Source: Polynucleobacter sp. MWH-Braz-FAM2G (GTDB lineage: Bacteria > Pseudomonadota > Gammaproteobacteria > Burkholderiales > Burkholderiaceae). Taken from it: a stretch of 64,000 nucleotides of DNA. The notes under the pieces were generated by a model. The model worked only from the letters and a program-made list of their open reading frames with translations, had not been told where the DNA came from and ran no database searches. Numbering within the stretch: position 1 is the first letter of the stretch; every line of letters starts with the position of its first letter. This document shows, one piece after another, positions 1 through 9,264 of the stretch. The translations under genes and the position numbers were made by a program. The stretch covers positions 744,001 to 808,000 of the forward strand of contig NZ_CP061300.1 in assembly GCF_018687635.1 (NCBI RefSeq), in the 5' to 3' direction.

Positions 1-282
1 TTTGCGTTGCCATCCGCCTCTTATTTTGGTGTGATTGCAAATGCCTATATGACAACCTCTTTGCTACCTCCTTCTGGATATTTTGGGTTGGCAGACTTAG
101 TCACTTCAATAGGTTTATTTACGATCACCTTATGTGTGATTGCCTCATTAATATCGGTGTATTGTTTCCTGCAAAAAAATGAAAAAGAGTTTTCTCGTCA
201 GGTTGACAAGGTTTCTCGCAGATACATTACAGTCGGATTTATAGCGGTAAATATTCTTTTGCCAGTTTGTGCTTTTTATTAG
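1..282 (+). CDS. C-terminal part of a probable pentameric ligand-gated ion channel (partial)
   Basis: The reading frame is open from the first base of the window, so the gene begins upstream and only the last 93 codons are visible. The fragment holds two hydrophobic helices in its first half joined by a short loop with LPPSGYF, then a charged stretch (KNEKEFSRQVDKVSRR) and a last hydrophobic helix that ends at the C-terminus. This order, a pore helix, a proline loop, a third helix, a short cytoplasmic linker and a terminal fourth helix, fits the M2-M3-M4 part of bacterial Cys-loop-like channels such as GLIC. The ligand-binding domain cannot be seen, so the family call is an inference. Another multi-helix membrane protein is possible. 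Confidence 0.5.
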   Translation, partial: FALPSASYFGVIANAYMTTSLLPPSGYFGLADLVTSIGLFTITLCVIASLISVYCFLQKNEKEFSRQVDKVSRRYITVGFIAVNILLPVCAFY

Positions 283-313
283 GAGCACTTAATCACTTTG
301 CATCTTCGGTGGG

Positions 314-350
314 GGCTCTATTTTCAAGATAGAGTCCTACAGATATCTGT
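314..350. other. Imperfect hairpin and adjacent 12-bp palindrome between the channel gene and tal
   Basis: GGGCTCTAT and ATAGAGTCC form a 9-bp stem (one G-T pair) over a six-base loop. Two bases further on comes the perfect palindrome ACAGATATCTGT (339-350). The stretch lies between two convergent genes. There is no T run on either side, so a classical intrinsic terminator is not supported; it may still end transcription or be structural. Confidence 0.3.
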
Positions 351-384
351 CCTGAAAAGAAAAAATATCTGTAATGAGTCTAAA

Positions 385-1362
385 TTACTGAGCTAGCAGC
401 ACTTCCAATTTCTCGGTATCAATACAGAAATTGCGGATGCCTTCCGCCAATTTTTCTGTAGCCATTGCATCATTATTAAGTTGTAAGCGGAAACTAGATT
501 CATCTAACTTCAGCGGCGTAATGCCTTCTGTCTGCAGAGCTGCTTGAGCATTTGCTGCACTGAGTTTTTTCTCTACTACAGTATTATTTTGTTGAAGTTC
601 GGCCAATAACTCGGGACTAATGGTGAGTAAATCTACGCCAGCAAGCTCCAGAATTTGGCTGGTGTTTCTGAAGCTGGCACCCATGATTTCTGTTGGAATG
701 CCAAAGTGTTTGTAGTAGTGAAAAATTCTTTTTACTGAAGTGACGCCAGGATCATTTGCGCCGCCATTATTCATATCGCTCCAATTCGAGCCAAGTTTCG
801 CTTTATACCAATCGGTAATACGTCCGACAAAAGGTGAGATGAGTTTGGCATTCGCAGCACCACAAGCGGCAGCTTGGACCAGCGAAAAGAGTAAAGTCAT
901 ATTGCAATGAATGCCTTCCGCCTCTAATTGCTTGGCGGCAGCAATGCCCTCCCATGTGCCGGCTAACTTAATCAAAATGCGATTGCGGTTTATTCCATGG
1001 GATTCATATAAGGCGATTAAGTGTTTTGCTTTGGCTACAGTTCCCTTGGTGTCAAAGGAAAGTCTGGCATCTACTTCGGTTGAAACGCGTCCAGGAACAA
1101 TTTTGAGAATTTCAAGGCCGAAAGCTACCAAGATATAGTCAACCAAATCGGTTGGGCTCATGCCAGGATGCGCTTCCTTCACAGAGCGTACTAAATCTTG
1201 ATAGTTACTTTGCTGAGCAGCCTTCAGAATTAATGAAGGGTTGGTAGTGGCATCTTGAGGCTGAAAGACTTGCATGCGCTCAAAATCGCCAGTATCGGCT
1301 ACAACCGTGGTGAGTTTCTTGAGTTGCTCGAGTTGGCTTATTGCTGAAGAGGTGCTATTCAT
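385..1362 (-). CDS. tal: Transaldolase
   Basis: Transfers a dihydroxyacetone unit between sedoheptulose-7-phosphate and glyceraldehyde-3-phosphate in the non-oxidative pentose phosphate pathway, in the cytosol. The 325-residue product has the usual length of the TalB class. The N-terminal DATTNPSL motif is present, and the Schiff-base lysine is Lys132 in IKLAGTWEG, the same number as in E. coli TalB, which supports the chosen ATG start. It is divergent from rpiA, another enzyme of the same pathway, with a gap of less than 100 bp that holds a 12-bp palindrome. No sign of truncation or transfer. Confidence 0.96.
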   Translation of the reverse strand: MNSTSSAISQLEQLKKLTTVVADTGDFERMQVFQPQDATTNPSLILKAAQQSNYQDLVRSVKEAHPGMSPTDLVDYILVAFGLEILKIVPGRVSTEVDARLSFDTKGTVAKAKHLIALYESHGINRNRILIKLAGTWEGIAAAKQLEAEGIHCNMTLLFSLVQAAACGAANAKLISPFVGRITDWYKAKLGSNWSDMNNGGANDPGVTSVKRIFHYYKHFGIPTEIMGASFRNTSQILELAGVDLLTISPELLAELQQNNTVVEKKLSAANAQAALQTEGITPLKLDESSFRLQLNNDAMATEKLAEGIRNFCIDTEKLEVLLAQ

Positions 1363-1399
1363 GGGCTTGCTTGATGCTTTAAAGTAAATTTTTCGTCAA

Positions 1400-1411
1400 T
1401 ATCATATGATA
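1400..1411. promoter_or_regulatory. Perfect 12-bp palindrome between tal and rpiA
   Basis: TATCATATGATA is self-complementary and lies about midway between the start codons of the divergent tal and rpiA genes. A shared regulator of the two pentose-phosphate genes is possible, but several 12-bp palindromes are expected by chance in 64 kb. Confidence 0.25.
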
Positions 1412-1455
1412 GATGGAATAATTACTACCTTCCAGTAAAGGTGTTTAATAGGTAT

Positions 1456-2166
1456 ATGAATCAAGATCAGTTAAAGCAGATGGTGGGTGAGGCAGCTAGA
1501 GATGAGGTGCTAAAGCTGTCTGCTGGCCAGATTTTGGGTATTGGTACTGGATCTACAGCGAACTGCTTTATTGATGCTCTGGCGCCCAATAAAGATCATT
1601 TTGCTGGAACTGTTTCTAGTTCGAATGCAACTACTGAGCGCTTACTCAAGCATGGCTTCAAGGTTCTCAATCCCAATGATGTTCAAGAGCTTCCTGCCTA
1701 TGTAGATGGCGCTGACGAAATTGATCCAGCAGGTCACATGATTAAGGGCGGTGGTGGGGCGCTTACCAGAGAAAAGATTATTGCCTCCATGGCAAAGCAA
1801 TTTATATGTATTTGCGACTCTTCTAAGCAAGTTCCCGTGCTGGGCAATTTTGCCTTGCCAGTGGAAATCATTCCGCTTGCGCAGGGTGTGGTTACTCGAG
1901 AGTTGGAAAAGTTTGGTGGCAAAGTCAGTTTGCGTTTAGCAAAAAATACGCGCGCTGATTTAAATCAAACCCCTAGCGAACCTTTTGTCACCGATAACGG
2001 CGGTTGGATCTTGGATATAGCTGGCCTGCAGATTGTCGACCCAGTAAGCATGGAAGCCCGGATTAATCAAATTGCTGGCGTAATTACTGTTGGTCTCTTT
2101 GCCAAAGAGAAGGCTAATATTTTGTTGGTTAGCAATGCCGCCGGCGTTGAGCGTATCGCCTTCTAA
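1456..2166 (+). CDS. rpiA: Ribose-5-phosphate isomerase A
   Basis: Interconverts ribose-5-phosphate and ribulose-5-phosphate in the pentose phosphate pathway. The product has the RpiA landmarks GIGTGSTANCFI near residue 30, YVDGADEID near residue 80 and the KGGGGALTREKI loop near residue 95. The frame stays open upstream to a GTG at 1441, but the ATG at 1456 gives MNQDQLKQMVGEAA, which lines up with the start of E. coli RpiA (MTQDELKKAVGWAA), so I chose it. A hairpin terminator follows the stop codon. Divergent partner: tal. Confidence 0.95.
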   Translation: MNQDQLKQMVGEAARDEVLKLSAGQILGIGTGSTANCFIDALAPNKDHFAGTVSSSNATTERLLKHGFKVLNPNDVQELPAYVDGADEIDPAGHMIKGGGGALTREKIIASMAKQFICICDSSKQVPVLGNFALPVEIIPLAQGVVTRELEKFGGKVSLRLAKNTRADLNQTPSEPFVTDNGGWILDIAGLQIVDPVSMEARINQIAGVITVGLFAKEKANILLVSNAAGVERIAF

Positions 2167-2196
2167 ATTATCCCAAGCTGAATTTAGGTATTAAAA

Positions 2197-2223
2197 AACC
2201 CGACGGGGCATCCCCATCGGGTT
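2197..2223. terminator. Intrinsic terminator after rpiA
   Basis: AACCCGACGGGG and CCCCATCGGGTT form a 12-bp GC-rich stem (one G-T or A-C pair at the centre) with a very short CAT loop. The + strand has only a weak T run after it (GTTGTTT), while the run of A before it gives a T run on the minus strand, so it could also end leftward transcription that passes yggX. Confidence 0.75.
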
Positions 2224-2409
2224 GTTTGCCATGGTATGCATGGCACAGGCACTCGGAATAACTAGATCCCTTAGCCTATAAGCGCATAGATGCACTCATT
2301 TTTAGTGGCTTTCGCCAATGTGGTGGAACACCATTACTGTCTCACCACGACTTCATCCTATGCCTGTGTTTTCTGCTTGTCAACAAGCAAAATCAATATT
2401 GAAAAATAT
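2224..2409. other. Intergenic stretch of about 190 bp without a supported gene
   Basis: Lies between convergent rpiA and yggX. The only structure I see is a small hairpin, TGCTTG-TCAA-CAAGCA at 2374-2389, just beyond the yggX stop codon; it lacks a T run. The open frame on the + strand here overlaps yggX and has no ribosome site or recognisable protein. Confidence 0.4.
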
Positions 2410-2685
2410 TTATTCGGCTGAAGGAGGTACAAAGCCTTGGGCTGTATCAGCGCCACCTTCAAAGAAGTACTTTTCCACCTGCTTTAAGAGGTATTGGCGA
2501 GCACGCGGATCTGCCATATTGAGGCGATTTTCATTGATGAGCATGGTTTGTTGCTTCAACCATCCAGCCCAAGCCTCTTTAGAAACTTGATTCCAAATCT
2601 TTTTACCTAGCTCGCCAGGCAATGGTGCGAAATCCATGCCTTCAGCTTCTTTATTTAATTTGATGCATTGAACCATGCGTGCCAT
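2410..2685 (-). CDS. yggX: Probable Fe(2+)-trafficking protein YggX
   Basis: A 91-residue member of the YggX family, linked in enterobacteria to protection of iron-sulfur clusters from oxidants and to handling of the labile iron pool. The sequence matches the family along its length: [16 protein letters not shown] at the N-terminus with the single conserved cysteine (Cys7), the [11 protein letters not shown] segment, and [18 protein letters not shown] in the second half. The gene follows argA on the same strand with about 30 bp between them, so the two may be co-transcribed. A small extra C-terminal tail (VPPSAE) is ordinary for betaproteobacteria. Confidence 0.93.
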   Translation of the reverse strand: MARMVQCIKLNKEAEGMDFAPLPGELGKKIWNQVSKEAWAGWLKQQTMLINENRLNMADPRARQYLLKQVEKYFFEGGADTAQGFVPPSAE

Positions 2686-2716
2686 CTGTAATGCCTTTCG
2701 TATATTGCGATGTATC

Positions 2717-4081
2717 TTATAAATCTTTAGTTAAAACCATGGACTTGCGGTCCCAGTTGTAAATTTGTTTTCTTTCTTCTGGCAGGTCATCCACTGTTGC
2801 TCTTTTAAAACCACGCTTCAGAAACCAATGCTCCGTTCTGGTGGTCAGAACAAATAATTTTTTAATACCTTCTTGTTTAGCGCGCATCTCAATCCGCTTC
2901 AGAAGGCGTTCACCATCACCTGAGCCTTGAACATCAGGATCAACTGCCAGACAAGCGAGTTCACCAACCCCATTAGGGAATGGAAAGAGGGCTGCGCATC
3001 CGAAAAGGACGCGGTCATGTTCAATTACTGAGAAGCGCGCAATATCGCGCTCAATGACATCTTGACCACGCGCTGCCAAAATACCTTCTTCTTCGAGAGG
3101 CATTGTTAATTGCAAAATTCCACCTACGTCATCCTGATTGGCTTCGCGTAAGTTCTCGATATCCGATGAAGCCAGCATCATGCCAATGCCATCATGGGTA
3201 AAGAGCTCCTCCAAGAGCGCGCCATCTTGATTGCACGGCAGGAAGTGAACGCGACTCACACCTGCACGAATGGCTCTACCGGAGATATTCAGTAGGCTCT
3301 TCATGCCAATGTCCATGTCTTTGTTCTGCGTTACGTATTCTTGTAGCTGTGGCATGGACAATTCGGTGATGAAGTCACCTTCAGCGTCCTTCAGACCATC
3401 GTAAGGACTTAAAAAAATCAACTTATCAGCCTTAAGGGCAGCAGCGGTGGATGCGGCCACATCCTCATACGCCAAATTAAATGCTTGACCTGTTGGTGAA
3501 AAACCTAAAGGGGAGAGCAACACAATTTTGTTGCTATCTAAAGATTGCCTAATAGACCCGGAGTCTACTTTGCGCACCAGTCCAGTATGAATATAGTCAA
3601 TGCCTTCAACCACGCCGACTGGCATGGCGGTGATAAAGTTTCCAGAAATCACAGAAATACGTGAGCCTGCCATCGGGGTATTTGGAAGCCCACGGCTAAA
3701 TGCTGCTTCAATATCGAGGCGAAGTTCACCAGCAGCCTCTTTGACGCACTCTAGTGCTGCTGCATCTGTAATTCGATAAGAGTGCATGGCACTTTTGCCA
3801 AACTTGCTCTTAATTTTGCGGAGCATTAGCTGTTCTTCAATTTGCGGCCGAATACCGTGAACCAGCACAATACGCATACCCATAGCATGTAGCATGGCAA
3901 TATCTTCAATGAGATTTTCCAGGCCAGATTCTTGAACAAGTTCACCTGCGAAGGCGATCACAAAAGTCTTTTCGCGGAAGCTGTGGATGTAGGGCGCAAC
4001 ATCGCGTAACCACCCTACGAAAGGGAAGTTGGAGGTAGATTCTTCGGCGCTTGTGGCAGGATTCGGTGCATTTGTTGGCAT
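2717..4081 (-). CDS. argA: Amino-acid N-acetyltransferase (N-acetylglutamate synthase)
   Basis: Makes N-acetylglutamate from glutamate and acetyl-CoA, the first step of arginine synthesis. The first about 290 residues are an amino acid kinase-like domain (FAGELVQ near the start, [25 protein letters not shown]), normally the arginine-binding feedback domain. The C-terminal about 140 residues form a GNAT acetyltransferase domain with the acetyl-CoA loop [12 protein letters not shown]. The frame extends upstream to 4135, but the first 18 residues would be a hydrophobic stretch overlapping hrpA. ATG at 4081 (MPTNAPNP) gives the usual length of about 454 residues. Its start codon is only 17 bp from that of divergent hrpA. 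Confidence 0.92.
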   Translation of the reverse strand: MPTNAPNPATSAEESTSNFPFVGWLRDVAPYIHSFREKTFVIAFAGELVQESGLENLIEDIAMLHAMGMRIVLVHGIRPQIEEQLMLRKIKSKFGKSAMHSYRITDAAALECVKEAAGELRLDIEAAFSRGLPNTPMAGSRISVISGNFITAMPVGVVEGIDYIHTGLVRKVDSGSIRQSLDSNKIVLLSPLGFSPTGQAFNLAYEDVAASTAAALKADKLIFLSPYDGLKDAEGDFITELSMPQLQEYVTQNKDMDIGMKSLLNISGRAIRAGVSRVHFLPCNQDGALLEELFTHDGIGMMLASSDIENLREANQDDVGGILQLTMPLEEEGILAARGQDVIERDIARFSVIEHDRVLFGCAALFPFPNGVGELACLAVDPDVQGSGDGERLLKRIEMRAKQEGIKKLFVLTTRTEHWFLKRGFKRATVDDLPEERKQIYNWDRKSMVLTKDL

Positions 4082-4098
4082 AGTGAGAAAATTATAGG

Positions 4099-7000
4099 GT
4101 GCAAGAGCCCATAAACCAACAAAAACCCAAAGCAAGGCCTCAGCCTGTGTCTGCTTCCAACACCGCGCGTAGGCTAGAAATTCTGTTTCCAGAGGAATTG
4201 CCGGTCTCGGGTCAGCGTCAACTGATCAAGGATGCCTTACAGAGTCATCAGGTGGTGATTGTTTGTGGGGAGACGGGTTCAGGCAAGACTACGCAATTGC
4301 CCAAAATTTGCTTAGATCTTGGTCGGGGCACTATCAATGGCGGCAAGTTGATTGGCCATACACAACCACGCCGAATTGCGGCAACTGCCACTGCTAAAAG
4401 AATTGCCCAAGAGCTCGGATCACCCATTGGTCAAGATGTCGGTTACCAAGTTCGCTTTGCCGATAAAACCAGTAAGACAGCCTCTATTAAGTTAATGACC
4501 GATGGCATCTTATTAGCTGAGACGCAGCGCGACCCACAGTTAAAGGCTTATGACACCCTCATTATTGATGAGGCTCATGAGCGTAGCCTGAATATCGATT
4601 TTCTATTGGGCTACCTACGTCAGCTACTTCCTAAGCGTCCAGATCTAAAACTGATTATCACTTCAGCAACGATCGATGCACAACGTTTTGCAGAGCACTT
4701 TGCGGTGAACGGCAAAGTAGCTCCCGTTATTGAGGTGAGTGGTCGATTGTTTCCAGTCGAGCAGCGATATGCACCACTAGAGCCAGACGCGAAGTCTGAT
4801 GGGAAGAAAGAGTCCAAGGCTGCCAAAGAAATTCCGGATGCGGTAGCTGAGGAGATTGCCAATTTGTGGCGCGAGGGTGCCGCAGGTGCCGGTGATGTAT
4901 TGGTTTTTCTGCCTGGTGAGCGCGAGATACGCGATTGTGCAGAAGTATTGCGCAAGGATCATGTTTTGCAACAGCGTTTTCACCCAGAGATTTTGAGTCT
5001 CTTTGCTCGGCAATCTGTTGCAGAACAAGAGAGAGTATTTAATCCTGGTAATGGCCGTCGAATTATTTTGACGACTAACGTAGCGGAAACCTCATTGACC
5101 GTTCCCAATATTCGCTATGTGATAGACAGCGGCTTGGCGCGCGTCAAGCGCTACTCATATCGTAATAAGGTGGAACAGCTTCAAATTGAACCTATCTCAC
5201 AAGCGGCTGCCAATCAACGGGCTGGTCGTTGTGGACGGGTATCTGATGGTATTTGTGTACGCCTCTACAGTGAGCAAGATTATCAAGGGCGTCCTAAATT
5301 TACCGATCCAGAGATATTGCGTAGCTCACTGGCGGCGGTGCTTTTGCGAATGAGCTCATTGCGCCTGCCAAAAATTCAGCATTTCCCATTTATTGATAAA
5401 CCCTTAGGTAGAGCCATTGCCGACGGGGTGCAACTTCTCGATGAATTAGGTGCAATAGAGTTTGATGAGCCAGAGACAGTTAATGACAAAGACATTAACA
5501 ATAGCTTTAGGCTCACCGCAATTGGTAAGCAATTGGCTGATTTGCCTCTAGATCCACGCATAGGCAGAATGCTGTTGGCTGCAAAAGAGCAGAACGCTCT
5601 GAAGGAAGTCACCATCATCGCTTCAGCATTAGCCACCCAAGATCCGCGAGATCGACCAATGGATCAAGCTGCTGCGGCAGATCAAGCGCACTTGCAATTT
5701 GCGGATGAGCGTTCTGAATTTTTGAGTTTTGTCAAACTCTGGAATTGGTATCAAGATGCTTTGCAACATAAGCATAGCAACCGACAATTTGAGAATCTTT
5801 GTAAAAGTAAATTTCTTTCACCGCGTCGCTTGCGTGAGTGGCGTGATGTCCATGGTCAACTGCATACGATGTTGGGCGAAAAGGGTTGGAAAGAAAATGG
5901 TTTGGCTGCTAATTATGAGCAAATACATCTCTCTTTATTAACGGGTCTTTTGGGTTATGTGGCCAAAAAAGAAGAGGATGAAAAATCTCTCGACCGTAAT
6001 AGTAAAACTGGTGGATATGTTGGTGCACGCGGTATTCGCCCATTTATCTGGCCTGGTTCAACGATTGGTAAAAAAGCGGGTGCGTGGATTTTGGCTGGAG
6101 AGTTGCAAGAAACCAATCGTATGTATGCGCGTACCATTGCCAAAATCGAACCACAGTGGGTAGAGCGGGTCGCAGCACACCGCCTGATTAAATCATTGAG
6201 TGATCCGTTTTGGGATAACCGCCAAGGTGAAGTGATGGCGTTTGAGAGGGGCACTCTATATGGTTTGCCGATTTATCACGGGCGCAGGGTGCGATACGAG
6301 CCACATCATCCTGATGAAGCAAGAGAGTTATTTATTCGGCAAGCATTAGTGCAAGGGGAGATGTTCGGACGCATGGATACTCCCGCTCTCCAACGCGAGA
6401 CCGAAGCAGATGCAAGGAAGAAATACCCCAATCTTTTTGGTTTTTTCTGGCACAACCGACGCCTAATTAAAGAAATTGAAGCCTTAGAGCATCGGTCTCG
6501 TCGACCAGATGTGCTGGTTGATGATGAACTGCTGTTTGCTTTTTATGACTCGCGCATTCCTAAGGGGGTATGCAGTCGCGAGGGTCTAAAGGCTTGGCTA
6601 TCAAAGGAAAAAGACAAAGATGCCGAACTCGATAGTCAACTCCGTCTAGCAAAAGCGGATTTGATGCGCCATGAAGCTGCTGGCATCACTGTTGACCGTT
6701 ACCCTAAAACAATGCTCGTGGGAGGCGCTCAGCTCAGCCTGACTTATCACTTTGAACCTGGCAGCCCAAAGGATGGTGTAACACTCGTTGTTCCTTTAAC
6801 CCAACTCAATCAAGTAGATGGTCGTCGCTGCGATTGGCTCGTTCCTGGTATGTGCGAGGAGAAGGTGTTGCTACTTTTAAAGTCGCTACCGCAGAAATTA
6901 CGTCGCCATTGTGTACCTTTGCCTGAATATGCGAAGTCTTATCTAGAACGACAGCTTGATGCAAAACAGTTCGGCGTAGGTGATTTTTTGGATAGTCTCA

Positions 7001-8151
7001 TTAGCGACATTCGTAAAGAGCGAGGATTGGAAATAAAGCGTACGGACTTTAGGCCAGAGTCTTTACCATTGCACTCATCGATGAATTTTCGTTTGATTGA
7101 CGAACATGGGCGTCAGCTGGAGGTAGAGCGAAATCTAGCGCGCTTGCGTTCAGAATATGGCGAAACCGCTCGCAATGCTTTCCAAGCGATTGCTCAAGAA
7201 ACCGCACAGGCTGAATTGGGGGTGGAAATTGCTCCTAAATCGAGCGATGACCAACAATCCAAAGGAAGTGCCCGCATGGTAGAGCAGGGCGGTTATCGCA
7301 CTTGGGAATTTGGCGAACTACCTGAAACTTTAGAAATTCAGAAGGGCAATAAAACTTTACTTGGCTACCCAGCATTAGTAGATCGAGTTGATTACTGTGA
7401 CTTAGAGGTTTTTGATGACTTGTTGGAAGCTCGAAAGCAGCATGCCCTTGGACTGCGACGACTATTTGCTTTAAGCAACAAAGACACACTTAAAGCATTG
7501 CAAAAGCAGTTGCCTGGCATTCGAGAATTGGGATTGTTATTTATTAATGTCGGGTCAGTGGATGGTTTGATAGAACAGATTCTGAATTTGGCATTAGAAC
7601 GGGCTTTTATGTCCGAGCCACTCCCTGTAAATACAGATCAATTTGCGGAACGCTTGCAAGCAGGTAAGCCAAGATTGGCGCTGATTGCGCAAGAAATCTC
7701 GCGTCACACCTTAAATGCATTACAGGCTCATGCAGATTTGCAGAAAAAGATCGTGAGTGCAAAAGCGGTATCGCCAAGTGCTTATGCGGATATTCAAACC
7801 CAAATACAAGGTCTCATCTTCCCCAAGTTTGTTGCAGACATTCCATATTCTCAGTTAGTCCATGTGCCACGCTATTTGAAGGCGATTGCAATGCGGATTG
7901 ATAAATTGCGGTCGAATCCGAGTCGCGATGCGCAATGTCAAAAGGACTGGGAATCTGTTGCTCGTCCTTGGCACAAGCTATTACAAGGAAAGAAAGGTTC
8001 TACTTCATATACGCTGAACGAAGATCCTGCTTTAAACGATTTTCGTTGGCAACTCGAAGAGTTAAGGGTGGCATTATTTGCCCAAGAGCTGAAAACTCCC
8101 ACCCCAATGTCCTTAAAAAGACTAGAAAAGGTTTTAGCCAGCTTGCGCTAA
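4099..8151 (+). CDS. hrpA: ATP-dependent RNA helicase HrpA (DEAH box)
   Basis: A large helicase of the DEAH/RHA family. In E. coli HrpA acts on RNA and is linked to fimbrial mRNA processing and rescue of stalled ribosomes. Motifs in order: Walker A GETGSGKT at 57-64, TQPRRIAA, DEAH at 157-160 followed by ERS, the SAT motif in ITSATIDA, and QRAGRCGR of motif VI. The remaining C-terminal half carries the helicase-associated and OB-fold regions and the long HrpA-specific C-terminal domain. At 1350 residues it is close to the 1300 of E. coli. The start is a GTG (4099) preceded by a possible -10 (TATAGG); no better start is visible, so its promoter must lie largely inside argA. Confidence 0.93.
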   Translation: MQEPINQQKPKARPQPVSASNTARRLEILFPEELPVSGQRQLIKDALQSHQVVIVCGETGSGKTTQLPKICLDLGRGTINGGKLIGHTQPRRIAATATAKRIAQELGSPIGQDVGYQVRFADKTSKTASIKLMTDGILLAETQRDPQLKAYDTLIIDEAHERSLNIDFLLGYLRQLLPKRPDLKLIITSATIDAQRFAEHFAVNGKVAPVIEVSGRLFPVEQRYAPLEPDAKSDGKKESKAAKEIPDAVAEEIANLWREGAAGAGDVLVFLPGEREIRDCAEVLRKDHVLQQRFHPEILSLFARQSVAEQERVFNPGNGRRIILTTNVAETSLTVPNIRYVIDSGLARVKRYSYRNKVEQLQIEPISQAAANQRAGRCGRVSDGICVRLYSEQDYQGRPKFTDPEILRSSLAAVLLRMSSLRLPKIQHFPFIDKPLGRAIADGVQLLDELGAIEFDEPETVNDKDINNSFRLTAIGKQLADLPLDPRIGRMLLAAKEQNALKEVTIIASALATQDPRDRPMDQAAAADQAHLQFADERSEFLSFVKLWNWYQDALQHKHSNRQFENLCKSKFLSPRRLREWRDVHGQLHTMLGEKGWKENGLAANYEQIHLSLLTGLLGYVAKKEEDEKSLDRNSKTGGYVGARGIRPFIWPGSTIGKKAGAWILAGELQETNRMYARTIAKIEPQWVERVAAHRLIKSLSDPFWDNRQGEVMAFERGTLYGLPIYHGRRVRYEPHHPDEARELFIRQALVQGEMFGRMDTPALQRETEADARKKYPNLFGFFWHNRRLIKEIEALEHRSRRPDVLVDDELLFAFYDSRIPKGVCSREGLKAWLSKEKDKDAELDSQLRLAKADLMRHEAAGITVDRYPKTMLVGGAQLSLTYHFEPGSPKDGVTLVVPLTQLNQVDGRRCDWLVPGMCEEKVLLLLKSLPQKLRRHCVPLPEYAKSYLERQLDAKQFGVGDFLDSLISDIRKERGLEIKRTDFRPESLPLHSSMNFRLIDEHGRQLEVERNLARLRSEYGETARNAFQAIAQETAQAELGVEIAPKSSDDQQSKGSARMVEQGGYRTWEFGELPETLEIQKGNKTLLGYPALVDRVDYCDLEVFDDLLEARKQHALGLRRLFALSNKDTLKALQKQLPGIRELGLLFINVGSVDGLIEQILNLALERAFMSEPLPVNTDQFAERLQAGKPRLALIAQEISRHTLNALQAHADLQKKIVSAKAVSPSAYADIQTQIQGLIFPKFVADIPYSQLVHVPRYLKAIAMRIDKLRSNPSRDAQCQKDWESVARPWHKLLQGKKGSTSYTLNEDPALNDFRWQLEELRVALFAQELKTPTPMSLKRLEKVLASLR

Positions 8152-8209
8152 GTCAAATCCACGGGCGATTAGAGGGTATTTATTCTCCCCGATTGCTTAC
8201 AATGTGGGT

Positions 8210-9256
8210 ATGTATACATTTATTAAAAATAGAGGTTTTCACGCCTTAGCAGCCTATACAGTATTGGCGCTTTTGATGGTGAACCACAATGCTTTTGCTC
8301 AGACGGGTAATTCGGCAACGCCTTCCTCATCCACTAGTTCAATCAATCAGCCGAAGTTGGCGGTCATTCTGAATTCTGGCGAAGCTTCTGTTAGCTTAAT
8401 AGACATGACCACTCGTCAAGTCGTAAAGACTGTGCCAGTTGGAAAAGAGCCGCATCACTTGATGATGACTCCTGACCAAAAAACCTTATTGATTGCAAAT
8501 GCCGCTGGTAATGATGTCGTTCTCATGAACCCGACTACTGGTGAGTTGACTGGCAAGATTCCAAACATCATCGATCCATATCAAATTGGTTACTCACCAA
8601 ATCACAAATGGTTTGTGGCTAATGGTAATCGTTTAGATCGTGTAGATATTTATGCCGCTGATGGCGCAAATCTAAAATTAGCCAAGACAGTGAAGTTGGC
8701 GAAAACTCCGAGTCACATTGCCTTTACTTCCGATAGCAAAATTGCATTCATTACCTTGCAAGATTCCAGTGAGTTAGCTGCGATTGATCTTGAGACGCAA
8801 AACGTTTTGTGGGTGATGCCAACAGGAAAAGTACCGGCTGGATTGTGGATGACCCCAGGTGATCAATATCTCCTAGTCGGAATCACTGGAGATGACTATG
8901 TGCAGGTAATAGATTGGAAGACTCGTAAAGAAGTTAAACGTATTCCTACTGGCAAAGGCGCCCATAATTTCCGTCCATTGGGTGATAAGAAGCATGTCTT
9001 CGTCAGTAACCGCATAGCTTCCACTATTAGCTTGATTAATATGCAAACCTTAGAAAAGGTTGGCGATATTACTGGTCTTCCAGCTGGACCAGATGATATG
9101 GAAATCACTCCAGATGGCAAAACGATGTGGGTGACCTTTCGTTTCTCCAAAAAAGTTGGCGTGATTGATATCTCAACAATGAAACTTGTAACCGTCATCC
9201 CAGTGGGCAAATCACCTCATGGTGTCTTCTTTACTCCAAGGGCTGCATGGGAATAA
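8210..9256 (+). CDS. Secreted YVTN-type beta-propeller repeat protein
   Basis: The product has a signal peptide ending in AFA-QTG near residue 31, then repeating blades with phrases such as VPVGKEPHHLMMTPDQKTLLIAN, VMPTGKVPAGLWMTPGDQYLLV and IPVGKSPHGVFFTP, typical of seven-bladed YVTN beta-propellers that act in the periplasm. The partner or substrate cannot be read from the sequence. ATG 8210 is chosen; an in-frame GTG lies two codons upstream. No clear ribosome site precedes it, and a -10-like TACAAT at 8198-8203 lies so close that a leaderless message is conceivable. The next gene starts just 8 bp beyond its stop codon, so the two are probably translated from one message. Confidence 0.85.
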   Translation: MYTFIKNRGFHALAAYTVLALLMVNHNAFAQTGNSATPSSSTSSINQPKLAVILNSGEASVSLIDMTTRQVVKTVPVGKEPHHLMMTPDQKTLLIANAAGNDVVLMNPTTGELTGKIPNIIDPYQIGYSPNHKWFVANGNRLDRVDIYAADGANLKLAKTVKLAKTPSHIAFTSDSKIAFITLQDSSELAAIDLETQNVLWVMPTGKVPAGLWMTPGDQYLLVGITGDDYVQVIDWKTRKEVKRIPTGKGAHNFRPLGDKKHVFVSNRIASTISLINMQTLEKVGDITGLPAGPDDMEITPDGKTMWVTFRFSKKVGVIDISTMKLVTVIPVGKSPHGVFFTPRAAWE

Positions 9257-9264
9257 AGGCCGCA

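Noticed and set aside
1441..1455. GTG start five codons upstream for rpiA
   Set aside because: The added residues MFNRY do not match RpiA proteins, while the ATG at 1456 gives the usual start.
2318..2590. Open frame of 90 codons on the + strand opposite yggX
   Set aside because: Most of it is the complement of the well-supported yggX gene and the composition is unlike a protein.
4082..4135. Longer argA start reading into hrpA
   Set aside because: It would add 18 hydrophobic residues not found in N-acetylglutamate synthases and overlap the divergent gene.
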